DNA from: Skermanella pratensis
GTDB taxonomy: Bacteria; Pseudomonadota; Alphaproteobacteria; Azospirillales; Azospirillaceae
NCBI RefSeq assembly: GCF_008843145.1
Contig: NZ_CP030265.1
Span: forward strand, 3,148,001 to 3,212,000
Reading direction: 5' to 3'
Length of the DNA stretch: 64,000 nt
In this document: positions 19,192 to 28,128 of the stretch, piece by piece
How the letters are laid out: every line of letters begins with the position of its first letter
Numbering within the stretch: the stretch's first letter is position 1
Program-made: the position numbers and the translations under genes
Notes under the pieces: generated by a model
What the model saw: only the letters and a program-made list of their open reading frames with translations
Told to the model about the DNA's origin: nothing
Database searches by the model: none

Positions 19192-20202
19192 TTATTCCGC
19201 AGCCTGCGGGATTCTGTTCCCGGGCTCGATCCGGGCCAGCGCGGCCTCGACAACCTCAGGCCCCACGCCGGTCTTGTGGGCAAATTCGCTCAAGTGCCGC
19301 CGCCACGCCCGGCCGCCGCGTTGCCCCTGGAACAGACCTGTCATGTGTCGGGTAATAGCGTTCAGAGGCACGCCTTCGACCCGCCGGGCCTCGATATAGG
19401 GCAGCATCCGGCGCACCACCTCGTCCCGAGTCGGGACCGGTTCGATGCCGCCGAGGAATCGCCGGTCTACCCCGGCCAGCACGTAGGGGTTCTTGTAGGC
19501 CGCCCGGCCCAGCATGACCCCGTCTACCACCTGGAGATGATCGGCCGCAGTGTCCAGGTCCAGGATGCCGCCGTTGATGGTGATGTCCAGATCAGGGTTC
19601 TCCCGCTTCAGCCGGTGGACCAGGTCGTAGCGCAGCGGCGGGATGTCGCGGTTTTCCTGGGGGCTCAGACCGTTCAGCCAAGCCTTGCGGGCGTGGACGA
19701 TGAACCGGGTGCAGCCGGCGGCCCGCACGGTCGCGATGAAGCGGTCCAGCGTCGGCCACTCCTCCATCTCGTCGATCGCGATCCGCGATTTGACGGTCAC
19801 GGGGATCGACACGGCAGACCGCATCGCGGCGACAAGGTCGGCGACGAGGTCGGGCTCCGCCATCAGGCAGGCGCCGAACCGCCCTGACTGCACCCGGTCG
19901 CTCGGGCAGCCGACATTCAGATTGATCTCGTCGTAGCCGAACCCTTCCGCGACCCGGGCGCACTCCGCCAGCGCCCGGGGATCGCTGCCGCCCAGTTGCA
20001 GCGCGACAGGGTGCTCTTCGGGATTGAAGGCCAGCAGCCGCTCCCGCGGGCCGTGCAGGATCGCCCCGGTCGTCACCATTTCGGTGTACAGCAGCGCGTG
20101 CCGGCTGATCTGGCGCAGGAAGTACCGGCAGTGCCGGTCGGTCCAGTCCATCATGGGGGCGACGGAGATGGGATAGGGGCGCGTGGTCACTTCAAGTCTC
20201 AT
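19192..20202 (-). CDS. dusA: tRNA-dihydrouridine(20/20a) synthase DusA
   Basis: FMN-dependent reduction of uridine 20/20a in tRNA D-loops. The 336-aa TIM barrel shows the Dus signatures SVAPMMDWTDRHCRYF, INLNVGCPSDRVQSGRFGACLM (with the catalytic Cys) and DGVMLGRAAYKNP; VHARKAWLNGLSPQENR marks the DusA subgroup. ATG at 20202 is chosen; an in-frame GTG lies one codon upstream. It follows creA on the same strand after 21 bp, so the two are probably co-transcribed. Confidence 0.95.
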   Translation of the reverse strand: MRLEVTTRPYPISVAPMMDWTDRHCRYFLRQISRHALLYTEMVTTGAILHGPRERLLAFNPEEHPVALQLGGSDPRALAECARVAEGFGYDEINLNVGCPSDRVQSGRFGACLMAEPDLVADLVAAMRSAVSIPVTVKSRIAIDEMEEWPTLDRFIATVRAAGCTRFIVHARKAWLNGLSPQENRDIPPLRYDLVHRLKRENPDLDITINGGILDLDTAADHLQVVDGVMLGRAAYKNPYVLAGVDRRFLGGIEPVPTRDEVVRRMLPYIEARRVEGVPLNAITRHMTGLFQGQRGGRAWRRHLSEFAHKTGVGPEVVEAALARIEPGNRIPQAAE

Positions 20203-20223
20203 CACTCAGCTGGCATGCCGCCC

Positions 20224-20697
20224 CTAGTCCCGCCATGGCATGATCGGCACGGTCGAGACGGCGTTCATCGGCGATCCGTCCACCATCTTGGTGCTGTAGC
20301 TCAGATAAACCAGGGTATTGCGCTTGCGGTCGAACATCCGCACCACTCGGGTCTCCTTGAACAGGATCGAGGTGTCGGCGGTGAAGACCTCCTCGTTGTC
20401 GCGGAGTCGGTCGGGAACGGTGATCGGGCCGACCTGCCGGCACGCGATGGAGAAGCGCGAGGGGTCCTCCGCCAGTCCCAGGCTGCCCGAGACCCCGCCG
20501 GTCCGGGCCTGGCTCAGATGGCAGGCGACACCCGGGACCTTCGGATCATCGAACGCTTCGACGCAGACCCTGTGATTGGCCCCGAGGAGCTTCCAGGCCG
20601 TCGTGACGCAGCCAACCTCCTCCGCCCCTGCCGGAGCGACCGCAGCCAGGCTGATGGCTACCCCGACCAACGCCCCAGCGAAACCGTACCGGCTCAT
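20224..20697 (-). CDS. creA: CreA family protein
   Basis: A 157-aa exported protein of the CreA family, whose biochemical role is not established. It has a signal peptide (residues 1-25, ending APAGAEE) and the family features GCVTTAWKLLG, VCVEAFDDPKVPGVACHLSQA and FSIACRQVGPI. Paired cysteines in the mature part suggest periplasmic disulfides. It is divergent from ppk and upstream of dusA. Confidence 0.9.
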   Translation of the reverse strand: MSRYGFAGALVGVAISLAAVAPAGAEEVGCVTTAWKLLGANHRVCVEAFDDPKVPGVACHLSQARTGGVSGSLGLAEDPSRFSIACRQVGPITVPDRLRDNEEVFTADTSILFKETRVVRMFDRKRNTLVYLSYSTKMVDGSPMNAVSTVPIMPWRD

Positions 20698-20774
20698 ACC
20701 TGTTCTCCGTCATGGACATCCGCGGCAACAGACACGCGGAACGACCGCCGAAGTCAAGGACCCTCAGGGGCGAT

Positions 20775-20803
20775 ATGACACAGGACGACTATCGACATAA
20801 AAT
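20775..20803 (+). promoter_or_regulatory. Sigma-70-type promoter of ppk
   Basis: ATGACA (20775-20780), a 17-base spacer and TAAAAT (20798-20803) each match the consensus hexamers at five of six positions. Direct repeats AATGTTA at 20801 and 20811 (10-bp period), with AATGTTG at 20833, overlap the -10 and start region and could bind a regulator. They do not match the 11-bp period of a standard Pho box. Confidence 0.55.
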
Positions 20804-20816
20804 GTTAATAAATGTT

Positions 20817-20847
20817 ACATGCGGCAGCCTTGAATGTTGCCGCATGT
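20817..20847 (+). repeat. Inverted repeat in the ppk leader
   Basis: ACATGCGGCA (20817-20826) and TGCCGCATGT (20838-20847) are perfect 10-bp arms around 11 bases, a few bases after the predicted start of transcription. It may form a 5' hairpin that stabilises ppk mRNA or act as an operator. Confidence 0.5.
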
Positions 20848-20897
20848 TGCGCCGCGGATAACCGGTACGGCTGACGAACAGCACCTGGGGGATGGAA

Positions 20898-23060
20898 ATG
20901 GACACGACCGTGGAAGCGACCAGCCAAAAGGTGGCGCGCGCGAACAAGCCCGAGCCGCAGCCGAAAGCCGAGCCGCTGGAGTTGCCGCCCGACCGCTTCA
21001 TCAACCGGGAACTGTCCTGGCTCGCCTTCAATGACAGGGTGCTGGGCGAGGCCCACAACACCAATCACCCGCTGCTGGAGCGGCTGCGTTTCCTGTCGAT
21101 CTCGGCCAGCAACCTGGACGAGTTCATCATGGTCCGTGTCGCGGCCTTGAAAGCCCAGGAGCGCGCCGGCGTCAAGGCGCTCACCCCCGACAACCTTCTG
21201 CCGGAACAGCAGCTCGCGCTGATCAACCAGGCCATCATCCAGTTGAACGACCAGCAGCAGGACTGCGCCAACGCCCTGCTGGAGGAGCTGCGCGAGGCCG
21301 GCATCTGGGTCGTGGGGCCGAAGGACCTGTCGGACGACGACCGGGCCTGGGCCGAGGCCCGCTTCCTGCGCGAGATCTTCCCCGTCCTGACTCCCATCGC
21401 CGTCGATCCGGCCCATCCCTTCCCCTTCATCGCCAACCGGGGAGTGGCTCTCGTCCTCCAGCTCAAGGACCCGGAGAAGACCGAGCCGCTCGACGCGCTG
21501 ATTCCGCTTCCCAACCAGCTGGAGCGGTTCGTGCGGCTACCGGGAACGGGCACCCGCTTCCTGCTGCTGGAAGATCTGGTGCTGATGTTCCTCGACCGCC
21601 TGTTCCCTCCGCCGCTCAAGCTGACCGGTCACGGCCTGTTCCGGGTGCTGCGCGACAGCGAGATCGACATCGACGAGGAGTCGGAGGACCTGGTCCGCAC
21701 CTTCGAGAGCGCCCTCAAGCGCCGCCGGCGCGGCAAGGTCATCAGCCTCGCCGTCGAGGCGGAGACGACCCAGGACCTGCGCGAGTTCCTGGTCAGCGAG
21801 CTGCGGGTCTCCCCCGGCGACGTGTTCGTCCAGAAGGGGCTGATCGCGCTGGGCGACGTCAAGCAGCTCATCCTGGACGAGCGGAGCGACCTGCTTTTCC
21901 CGCCGTTCACCGCCCGTTTTCCCGAGCGGATCCGGGATTTCGGCGGCAACTGCTTCGCGGCAATCCGGCACAAGGACATCCTGGTCCATCATCCCTACGA
22001 GAGTTTCGACGTGGTGGTGCAGTTCCTGCTCCAGGCGGCGCGCGACCCGGCGGTGGTCGCGATCAAGCAGACGCTGTACCGGACCAGCAAGAACTCCCCC
22101 ATCGTCGCGGCCCTGATCGAGGCGGCGGAAGCCGGCAAGTCGGTCACCGCCATGGTCGAGCTGAAGGCCCGCTTCGACGAGGAAGCGAACATCCAGTGGG
22201 CGCGCGACCTGGAACGCGCCGGCGTCCACGTGGTCTATGGATTCGTCGACCTGAAGACCCACGCCAAGGTGTCGCTGGTGATGCGGCGCGAGGCCGACGG
22301 GCTGCACAGCTACGTCCATTTCGGCACCGGCAACTACCATCCGATCACGGCCAAGGTCTACACCGACCTGTCGTTCTTCACATGCGACCCCGCGCTCTGC
22401 CACGACGCTTCGGTCATGTTCAACTACATGACCGGCTACGCCAAGCCCCAGCACCTGGAGAAACTGGCGATCGCCCCGCTGACGCTGCGCAGCCGGATCG
22501 TCGAGATGATCGACCGGGAGATCGCCCACGCCCGCGCCGGCCGCAAAGCGGCGATCTGGATCAAGCTCAACTCCCTCGTCGATCCCGACATCATCGACAA
22601 GCTGTATGAAGCCTCCCATGCCGGCGTGCAGATCGACATGATCATCCGCGGCATCTGCTGTCTGCGGCCCGGCGTGCCCGGCCTGTCCGAGAACATCCGG
22701 GTCAAGAGCATCGTCGGCCGCTTCCTGGAGCACAGCCGGATCATGTGCTTCGGCGACGGCCACGGCCTGCCGTCGTCCAAGGCCAAGGTCTTCATCTCCT
22801 CGGCGGACTGGATGCCGCGGAACCTGGACCGGCGGATCGAGACCCTGGTGCCGATCGAGAACGCCACGGTCCACGAGCAGATCGTCGAGCAGATCATGGG
22901 CATCAACCTGCGCGACCGGGCGCAGAGCTGGCTGATGGGGCCGGACGGCTGCTTCACCCGCATGGAGGCGGAGCTGGGAGCCCCGAACGCGCATACCTAT
23001 TTCATGCAGAACCCCAGCCTGTCCGGCCGGGGCAGCGCCCGGAGCGCAAGCCGAGGCTGA
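20898..23060 (+). CDS. ppk1: Polyphosphate kinase PPK1
   Basis: Reversible transfer of the ATP gamma-phosphate to polyphosphate. The 720-aa protein has the N domain ([28 protein letters not shown]), the head domain ([19 protein letters not shown]) and two phospholipase-D-like catalytic domains. The autophosphorylated His lies in [12 protein letters not shown], with [11 protein letters not shown] and [15 protein letters not shown] following. ATG 20898 (MDTTVEA) fits the G-rich ribosome binding site better than ATG 20892. It has its own promoter and a leader hairpin. Confidence 0.96.
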   Translation: MDTTVEATSQKVARANKPEPQPKAEPLELPPDRFINRELSWLAFNDRVLGEAHNTNHPLLERLRFLSISASNLDEFIMVRVAALKAQERAGVKALTPDNLLPEQQLALINQAIIQLNDQQQDCANALLEELREAGIWVVGPKDLSDDDRAWAEARFLREIFPVLTPIAVDPAHPFPFIANRGVALVLQLKDPEKTEPLDALIPLPNQLERFVRLPGTGTRFLLLEDLVLMFLDRLFPPPLKLTGHGLFRVLRDSEIDIDEESEDLVRTFESALKRRRRGKVISLAVEAETTQDLREFLVSELRVSPGDVFVQKGLIALGDVKQLILDERSDLLFPPFTARFPERIRDFGGNCFAAIRHKDILVHHPYESFDVVVQFLLQAARDPAVVAIKQTLYRTSKNSPIVAALIEAAEAGKSVTAMVELKARFDEEANIQWARDLERAGVHVVYGFVDLKTHAKVSLVMRREADGLHSYVHFGTGNYHPITAKVYTDLSFFTCDPALCHDASVMFNYMTGYAKPQHLEKLAIAPLTLRSRIVEMIDREIAHARAGRKAAIWIKLNSLVDPDIIDKLYEASHAGVQIDMIIRGICCLRPGVPGLSENIRVKSIVGRFLEHSRIMCFGDGHGLPSSKAKVFISSADWMPRNLDRRIETLVPIENATVHEQIVEQIMGINLRDRAQSWLMGPDGCFTRMEAELGAPNAHTYFMQNPSLSGRGSARSASRG

Positions 23061-23090
23061 TTTTTCCTGCCATGGTGTCGCCACTCGCGC

Positions 23091-23127
23091 CTGGAGAATG
23101 CGGTGAACCAACATCCGCATTCTCCAG
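23091..23127 (+). repeat. Stem-loop between ppk and the DUF3108 gene
   Basis: CTGGAGAATGCGG (23091-23103) pairs perfectly with CCGCATTCTCCAG (23115-23127) around 11 bases. No T-run follows, so a Rho-independent terminator is doubtful. It ends five bases before the GGAGG of the next gene and may modulate read-through or its translation. Confidence 0.6.
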
Positions 23128-23143
23128 AGCCGGAGGAACCACC

Positions 23144-23926
23144 ATGGCACTGTTCCGCACCTGCGCCGCCGCCGTCGTCCTGTGCGCATTCCCTTTCCAG
23201 GCAGGAGCCATGAAGCTGGACTACGACGTCTATGCCGGCGGTCTGTTCCTCGTCAGCGGCGCGATGACCCTCGTCATATCCGGCGACCGCTATTCCGCCG
23301 ACGTCGAGGCGAAGGGCGGCCGGCTGGTCGACCTGCTGTCCCGCTGGTCCTACCGGGCCTCCGCCGACGGTCGGGTGGAGAATGGCGTCCGCGTGGAGCC
23401 CGAGCAGTTCCGTTCCGACCGAAAACAACGCAAGCGCCACCGCACGCTGGTCCTGGATTACGATGGCACCGGCAACGTGTCCGTCACGGCCGAGCCGCCC
23501 CAGTCCGAACTGGCCTCCGGCGCGGTGGCGCCGGAGTTCCGCCCCAACACCCTGGATCCGGTCAGCGCCGCGGTCGGGATCATCGCCGCCAGCGGCGAGG
23601 CCGGTTGCACGGGTACCTTCCCGGTCTTCGACGGCCGGCGCCGCTACGATGTCACCGTGAGTTCGGAAGGCCTCGACACCCTCCAGAAGTCGCCGCGCAA
23701 CATGCACCAGGGCGCCGCCGAGAAATGCACCATCCGCATCCATCCCGTCGCCGGCTTCGAGCGTGACCGCGACGAGGGCGAATTCTTCCAATACGGCGTG
23801 GACCGGACCGCCACCGCCTGGTTCGCCGCTCCTCTGCCCGGCGAACCCCGGGTCCCGGTCAAGATACAGGTGGGGCTGGAATGGATCGAGGTCGTGATGA
23901 ACCTGGTTTCCGCCCGTAGCGGGTAA
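23144..23926 (+). CDS. DUF3108 domain exported protein
   Basis: A 260-aa protein with a signal peptide (residues 1-22, ending FQAGA) and a DUF3108 beta-rich domain beginning MKLDYDVYAGGLFLVSGAM. The family is periplasmic, of lipoprotein-carrier-like fold (inferred), with unknown function. The sequence around TLDPVSAAVGIIA and the two cysteines (AGCTGTFPVFDG, AEKCTIRI) are typical. The ATG has a strong GGAGG (23132-23136). It follows ppk after a stem-loop and may be partly co-transcribed. Confidence 0.8.
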   Translation: MALFRTCAAAVVLCAFPFQAGAMKLDYDVYAGGLFLVSGAMTLVISGDRYSADVEAKGGRLVDLLSRWSYRASADGRVENGVRVEPEQFRSDRKQRKRHRTLVLDYDGTGNVSVTAEPPQSELASGAVAPEFRPNTLDPVSAAVGIIAASGEAGCTGTFPVFDGRRRYDVTVSSEGLDTLQKSPRNMHQGAAEKCTIRIHPVAGFERDRDEGEFFQYGVDRTATAWFAAPLPGEPRVPVKIQVGLEWIEVVMNLVSARSG

Positions 23927-24012
23927 AGGATGGAGGCAAAGATCCAGACCGCCGCTTGTCGGTCGGGCCGACATCTGTTCCGTAATCGACGCACTCATTT
24001 CCTGCCGATCTT

Positions 24013-24632
24013 TTACTGCCGGATCAAGTGGCGCAGGTCGAGGCCAGCCAAGGTTCGGAGCGCCCGCCTGGTATCCAGGGCCACCCGGATCAGCGCCGGT
24101 ATCTGGCCGGGGCGGCCAGCGACGCTCGCGAGGACGGCGCCCAGCGCCACCCGCCCGTCGGGTCCCATGCCGACCAGCGCGGCGGGGGAAGCTCCCGCTC
24201 CGCCGGGTCGGCGACGGCCCGCACTACCGCGAACGGCACTCCGGCGTCGGCACAAAGCCGGGCCACTTGCCCGCTCTCCAGATCGACCGCGACCGCGCCG
24301 GTGCGGAAGTGGAGATCGCGCTTCGCCGCGATGCCCGGCACGATCGCCGCCACCCCGGCGACCGGCGCCCGCAGGGCTGCTTCCGGCACCGCTTTCCCCA
24401 GCGGCAGGCCGGCCGCCAAGCGGCTGCCATCCTCCAGCACCACATCCGACGCAACCACGAGAGTTCCCGGGGCCAGGCACGGCGCCAGGCCGCCGGCAAT
24501 GCCGAAGCTGATCAAGCCGTCGGCACCCTCGGCGAGCAGCCGCGCCGCGCCGCCGGTGAGCGCGACCGGCAGGCCGGACCGGCGGGCGATCCGGGCCTCG
24601 GCCTTCATGCCGACCACAATGCCGGGCGTCAT
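24013..24632 (-). CDS. hpnG: Adenosylhopane nucleosidase HpnG-like phosphorylase-superfamily protein, frameshifted
   Basis: HpnG removes adenine from adenosylhopane on the way to extended hopanoids. The start GIVVGMKAEARIARR and DGLISFGIAGGLAPCLAPGTLVV are typical of this branch of the MTA/SAH nucleosidase fold. VDLESGQVARLCADAGVPFAVVRAVADPAERELP carries the base-binding region. The frame breaks in a five-G run (24184-24188) on the + strand. One added base restores AALVGMGPDGRVALG and a 206-aa product ending LRHLIRQ at 24013. As written, the frame stops at 24090. It stands outside any hopanoid cluster here; generic nucleosidase is the alternative. Confidence 0.75.
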
Positions 24633-24739
24633 CAATCTCGCCTAAAAATCATGCAATAAATCCTGGTTTGAATACAATTTGACCATGCCTTTCCGGCTTT
24701 GGGAAGCATCCGGCTCTCTCTCCGCCCATCCGGGCTTCC

Positions 24740-24755
24740 TGGCACCCAAATTGCT
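24740..24755 (+). promoter_or_regulatory. Sigma-54 (-24/-12) promoter of the polyamine-type ABC operon
   Basis: TGGCAC (24740-24745), five bases, then TTGCT (24751-24755) match the RpoN consensus with the invariant GG and GC exactly ten bases apart. The predicted start near 24766 is about 46 bases before the ATP-binding-protein gene. Expression would need an NtrC-type activator, pointing to nitrogen control. No clear activator site was identified upstream. Confidence 0.7.
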
Positions 24756-24811
24756 GAAGAATGAACCGCTGATGATCGGCAAGTCAAAGAGACAGGGTGG
24801 AGTAGAGACGA

Positions 24812-25819
24812 ATGGCCGGACCGGCGGATATCGAACTCGCTGCGGTCACCAAGATGTATGGGCCGGTAACGGCGGTCGACTCGATCGACCTTCGCATTCC
24901 GGCGGGGACATATTGCTGCCTTCTGGGACCCAGCGGCTGCGGCAAGACTTCGACGCTCCGGATGATCGCGGGACATGAATCTGTAACCGACGGCGACATA
25001 CTTCTCGGCGATACGCACATCAACGACCTGCCGCCCGCCCGGCGCGGCACCGCGATGATGTTCCAGAGCTACGCGCTGTTCCCGCACCTCACCTGCGTCG
25101 ACAACGTGGCTTTCAGCCTGAAGCTGAAGGGGGTTTCGAAGACCGAGCGCCGGGCCAAGGCGATGGACCTGCTCGGCCTCGTCCAGATGGACAAATACGC
25201 CGAGCGGCTTCCCGCCCAGCTCTCCGGCGGGCAGCAGCAGCGGGTCGCCCTCGCCCGGGCGCTGATCACCAATCCCAGCGCCCTGCTGCTGGACGAGCCG
25301 CTGTCGGCGCTCGACCCGTTCCTGAGGGTCAAGATGCGGGAGGAGCTGAAGCGCCTTCAGCGCGAGCTGGGCATCAGCTTCATCCATGTCACCCACGGTC
25401 AGGAGGAGGCCCTGGCGCTGGCCGACCTGGTCGTGGTGATGAACAACGGGCGGATCGCCCAGGCCGGCTCCCCGCGCGAGGTGTTCAACCGGCCGCGCGA
25501 CGCCTTCGTCGCCCGCTTCATCGGCGGCCACAACGTCCTGTCGTTCCTCGACGGTGCCGCCGGCCGGCAGTTCGCCGTCCGGACCGACAAGATCCGCCTC
25601 CTGCCCGACCAGTCGGCGGCCGGACCCAACAGCTTCACCGGCACGGTCCGTCTGGTCGAGTACCAGGGGCCGATGGTTCATCTGCGCCTGGCGTCCCCCG
25701 GCGTCGAGGAATTCGCCGTGACCGTCACCGAACAGGCCTTCTTCGCGGCTCCGCTCAACGCCGGCGACAGGGTTACCGCCGTCTGGGCCCAGGAAGACAT
25801 GCACCCGCTCGCCGCCTGA
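24812..25819 (+). CDS. Polyamine-type ABC transporter ATP-binding protein (PotA-like)
   Basis: ATPase of a spermidine/putrescine-type importer, 335 aa. It has Walker A GPSGCGKTS, Q-loop MFQSYALFPHLT, signature LSGGQQQRVALARA, Walker B LLLDEPLSALD and the switch His in IHVTHGQEE. A C-terminal TOBE-like domain (about 240-335) is present. GGTGGAG precedes the ATG. It is the first gene of a four-gene operon (ATPase, binding protein, two permeases) behind a sigma-54 promoter. Substrate could be polyamines or related amines. Confidence 0.88.
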   Translation: MAGPADIELAAVTKMYGPVTAVDSIDLRIPAGTYCCLLGPSGCGKTSTLRMIAGHESVTDGDILLGDTHINDLPPARRGTAMMFQSYALFPHLTCVDNVAFSLKLKGVSKTERRAKAMDLLGLVQMDKYAERLPAQLSGGQQQRVALARALITNPSALLLDEPLSALDPFLRVKMREELKRLQRELGISFIHVTHGQEEALALADLVVVMNNGRIAQAGSPREVFNRPRDAFVARFIGGHNVLSFLDGAAGRQFAVRTDKIRLLPDQSAAGPNSFTGTVRLVEYQGPMVHLRLASPGVEEFAVTVTEQAFFAAPLNAGDRVTAVWAQEDMHPLAA

Positions 25820-25891
25820 TCCCGAGCGGCCGGCGCTCGCGACGATCGACAATCGAAAACCGACAAACAAGAAAACCGAGAGGCTTCAGAG

Positions 25892-27205
25892 ATGAGCACC
25901 GACACCATCAATACGCCGAAGCCGGCGACCAACGGCATCACCCGCCGCCAGGCGCTGAAGGGGACCGCGGCGGCGGCCGCCGGCCTCGCCATCGGCAGCG
26001 GGGCCATCACCGGGTTCCCGACGATCTGGGCGCAGAACATCAAGAACGTGACGCTGCGCCAGTTCGGCACCGGCGTGTCCAACCTCAACGCCGTCGCCGA
26101 AAAGGTGAAGCAGGACCTGGGCTTCACCCTCCAGATGACGGCGCTGGACAGCGACGCGGTTTCCCAGCGCGCGGTCACCCAGCCCAGGTCCTACGACATC
26201 GCCGACATCGAGTACTGGATCTGCAAGAAGGTCTTCCCGGCCGGCGTCATGCAGCCGATGGACGTCGGCAAGATCAAGAATTTCGACAAGATCGTCCCGC
26301 TCTTCATCACGGGCAAGCTGACGCCCGATTCGACCATCGCGCAGGGCACGGCGCCGCACACCGTGGGCTTCGTCGAGGGCAAGGACTCGACCTCCTTCGC
26401 CAAGTCGCAGACCCAATGGATGACGCTGATCCCGACCATCTACAACGCCGACACCCTGGGCATCCGTCCCGACCTGGTCGGCAAGCCGATCACGCAGTGG
26501 AAGGACCTGCTCGACCCCGCGTTCAAGGGCAAGGCGTCGATTCTCAACATCCCGTCGATCGGCATCATGGACGCCGCCATGGTCGCGGAGTCCATGGGCG
26601 AGATGAAGTACGGCGACAAGGGCAACATGACCAAGGCGGAGATCGACAAGACCGTCGCCTTGCTGATCGAGGCCAAGAAGGCCGGCCAGTTCCGCGCCTT
26701 CTGGAAGACCTTCGACGAGAGCGTGAACCTGATGGCCTCCGGCGAGGTCGTGATCCAGTCCATGTGGTCGCCCGCGGTCGCCGCCGTCCGTGCCAAGGGC
26801 ATCCCCTGCACCTACCAGCCGCTCAAGGAGGGCTATCGCGCCTGGGGCGGCGGGCTCGGGATCGCCAAGCATGTCAGTGGGCTGGAGCTGGAAGCGGCCT
26901 ACGAATACATCAACTGGTACCTGTCCGGCTGGGTCGGTGCCTACCTGAACCGCCAGGGCTACTACAGCGCCGTGATCGACACCGCCAAGGAGCACATGAG
27001 CGCCGAGGAATGGGCTTTCTGGATGGAAGGCAAGCCGGCCGCGACCGACATCCTCAGCCCCGAAGGCAAGGTGATGGAGAAGGCCGGCGCCGTCCGCGAC
27101 GGCGGCTCCTTCTACGACCGCATGGGCGCCGTGGCCTGCTGGAACGCCGTCATGGACGAAGACCGCTACATGCTCCGCAAGTGGAACGAGTTCATCGCCG
27201 CATGA
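25892..27205 (+). CDS. Extracellular solute-binding protein with Tat signal (PotD-like)
   Basis: A 437-aa binding protein of the polyamine importer. The N-terminus has a twin-arginine signal (ITRRQALKGTAAAAAGLAIG) and probable cleavage after TIWAQ, implying export in folded form. The mature part is a two-lobe type II fold with WYLSGWVGAYLNRQGYYS near the C-terminus. It is longer than E. coli PotD (348 aa), so the ligand may differ. Its stop codon overlaps the next gene's start (ATGA). Confidence 0.85.
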   Translation: MSTDTINTPKPATNGITRRQALKGTAAAAAGLAIGSGAITGFPTIWAQNIKNVTLRQFGTGVSNLNAVAEKVKQDLGFTLQMTALDSDAVSQRAVTQPRSYDIADIEYWICKKVFPAGVMQPMDVGKIKNFDKIVPLFITGKLTPDSTIAQGTAPHTVGFVEGKDSTSFAKSQTQWMTLIPTIYNADTLGIRPDLVGKPITQWKDLLDPAFKGKASILNIPSIGIMDAAMVAESMGEMKYGDKGNMTKAEIDKTVALLIEAKKAGQFRAFWKTFDESVNLMASGEVVIQSMWSPAVAAVRAKGIPCTYQPLKEGYRAWGGGLGIAKHVSGLELEAAYEYINWYLSGWVGAYLNRQGYYSAVIDTAKEHMSAEEWAFWMEGKPAATDILSPEGKVMEKAGAVRDGGSFYDRMGAVACWNAVMDEDRYMLRKWNEFIAA

Positions 27206-28125
27206 CCGGCCAGACCCAAACCCTCCCGGCCCAGCGCCGGGAGGGGGCGACGTCGAAGCGCCCCGACAGGACACGCCTGGCAGCGGCGGTCGCTCCGTAT
27301 CTCCAGGTGGCGCCGCTCACGCTCACCTTCGCCGTTTTCCTCCTCGTCCCGATCGCCACCATCATCGTCGTCAGCTTCTGGGACTACGATTCGATCCGGG
27401 TGATACCGGATTTCATGCTGCTCAATTACGAGGAGCTGCTGACCTCGCCGGTCACCTGGCAGATCTACCTGAACACACTGAAATACGCGGCGCTGACCTG
27501 GGCGCTGACGCTGGGCATTGGCTTCACCGTCGCCTATTTCCTGGCCTTCCATGTCCGGTCGCTGACTTGGCAGATCACCCTGTTCATGATCTGCACGATC
27601 CCGTTCTGGACGTCGAACATCATCCGCATGATCTCGTGGATCCCGTTCCTCGGCCGCAACGGACTGCTCAACTCCACCCTGCTCGCCATGGGCGTGATCG
27701 ACCAGCCACTGGAGTTCCTGCTCTTCTCGGACTTCTCCGTGGTGCTGGCCTTCGTGCATCTCTACGTGCTGTTCATGGTCGTGCCGATCTTCAACTCCAT
27801 GATGCGGATCGACCGGGCCCTGGTCGAGGCGGCGGTCGATGCAGGCGCCACCGGCTGGCAAGTGCTGACCAACGTCGTCATCCCGCTGAGCAAGCCGGGA
27901 ATCGCAATCGGTTCGATCTTCGTCGTCACCCTCGTCATGGGCGACTTCATCACGGTGCGCCTGATGAGCGGCGGCCAGAGCGCCTCGGTCGGGCTGATGA
28001 TGGCGAACCAGATATCCCTGCTGCAATACCCCGCCGCGGCGGCCAACGCGGTCGTGCTGCTGCTGGTCGTGCTGATCATGGTGGCGCTGATGCTGCGCGT
28101 CGTCGACATCCGAAAGGAGCTGTGA
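27202..28125 (+). CDS. Polyamine-type ABC transporter permease (PotB-like)
   Basis: A 307-aa inner-membrane subunit with six helices and the EAA loop EAAVDAGATGWQVLTNVVIPLSKPG that contacts the ATPase. The start overlaps the binding-protein stop codon (ATGA). The first ~28 residues are polar and their codons contain a perfect 10-bp inverted repeat (27221-27245), so the N-terminal extension may be only weakly constrained. Downstream potC-like gene follows after 3 bp. Confidence 0.88.
   Translation: MTGQTQTLPAQRREGATSKRPDRTRLAAAVAPYLQVAPLTLTFAVFLLVPIATIIVVSFWDYDSIRVIPDFMLLNYEELLTSPVTWQIYLNTLKYAALTWALTLGIGFTVAYFLAFHVRSLTWQITLFMICTIPFWTSNIIRMISWIPFLGRNGLLNSTLLAMGVIDQPLEFLLFSDFSVVLAFVHLYVLFMVVPIFNSMMRIDRALVEAAVDAGATGWQVLTNVVIPLSKPGIAIGSIFVVTLVMGDFITVRLMSGGQSASVGLMMANQISLLQYPAAAANAVVLLLVVLIMVALMLRVVDIRKEL
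27221..27245 (+). repeat. GC-rich inverted repeat within the first codons of the permease gene
   Basis: CCCTCCCGGC (27221-27230) and GCCGGGAGGG (27236-27245) are perfect arms around five bases. Located at the binding-protein/permease junction, it could slow translation of the permease or protect the upstream mRNA. Confidence 0.55.
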
Positions 28126-28128
28126 GCC

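Noticed and set aside
20799-20845. A Pho box in front of ppk
   Set aside because: The AATGTTA repeats have a 10-bp period and do not match CTGTCAT; no 7-4-7 repeat was found.
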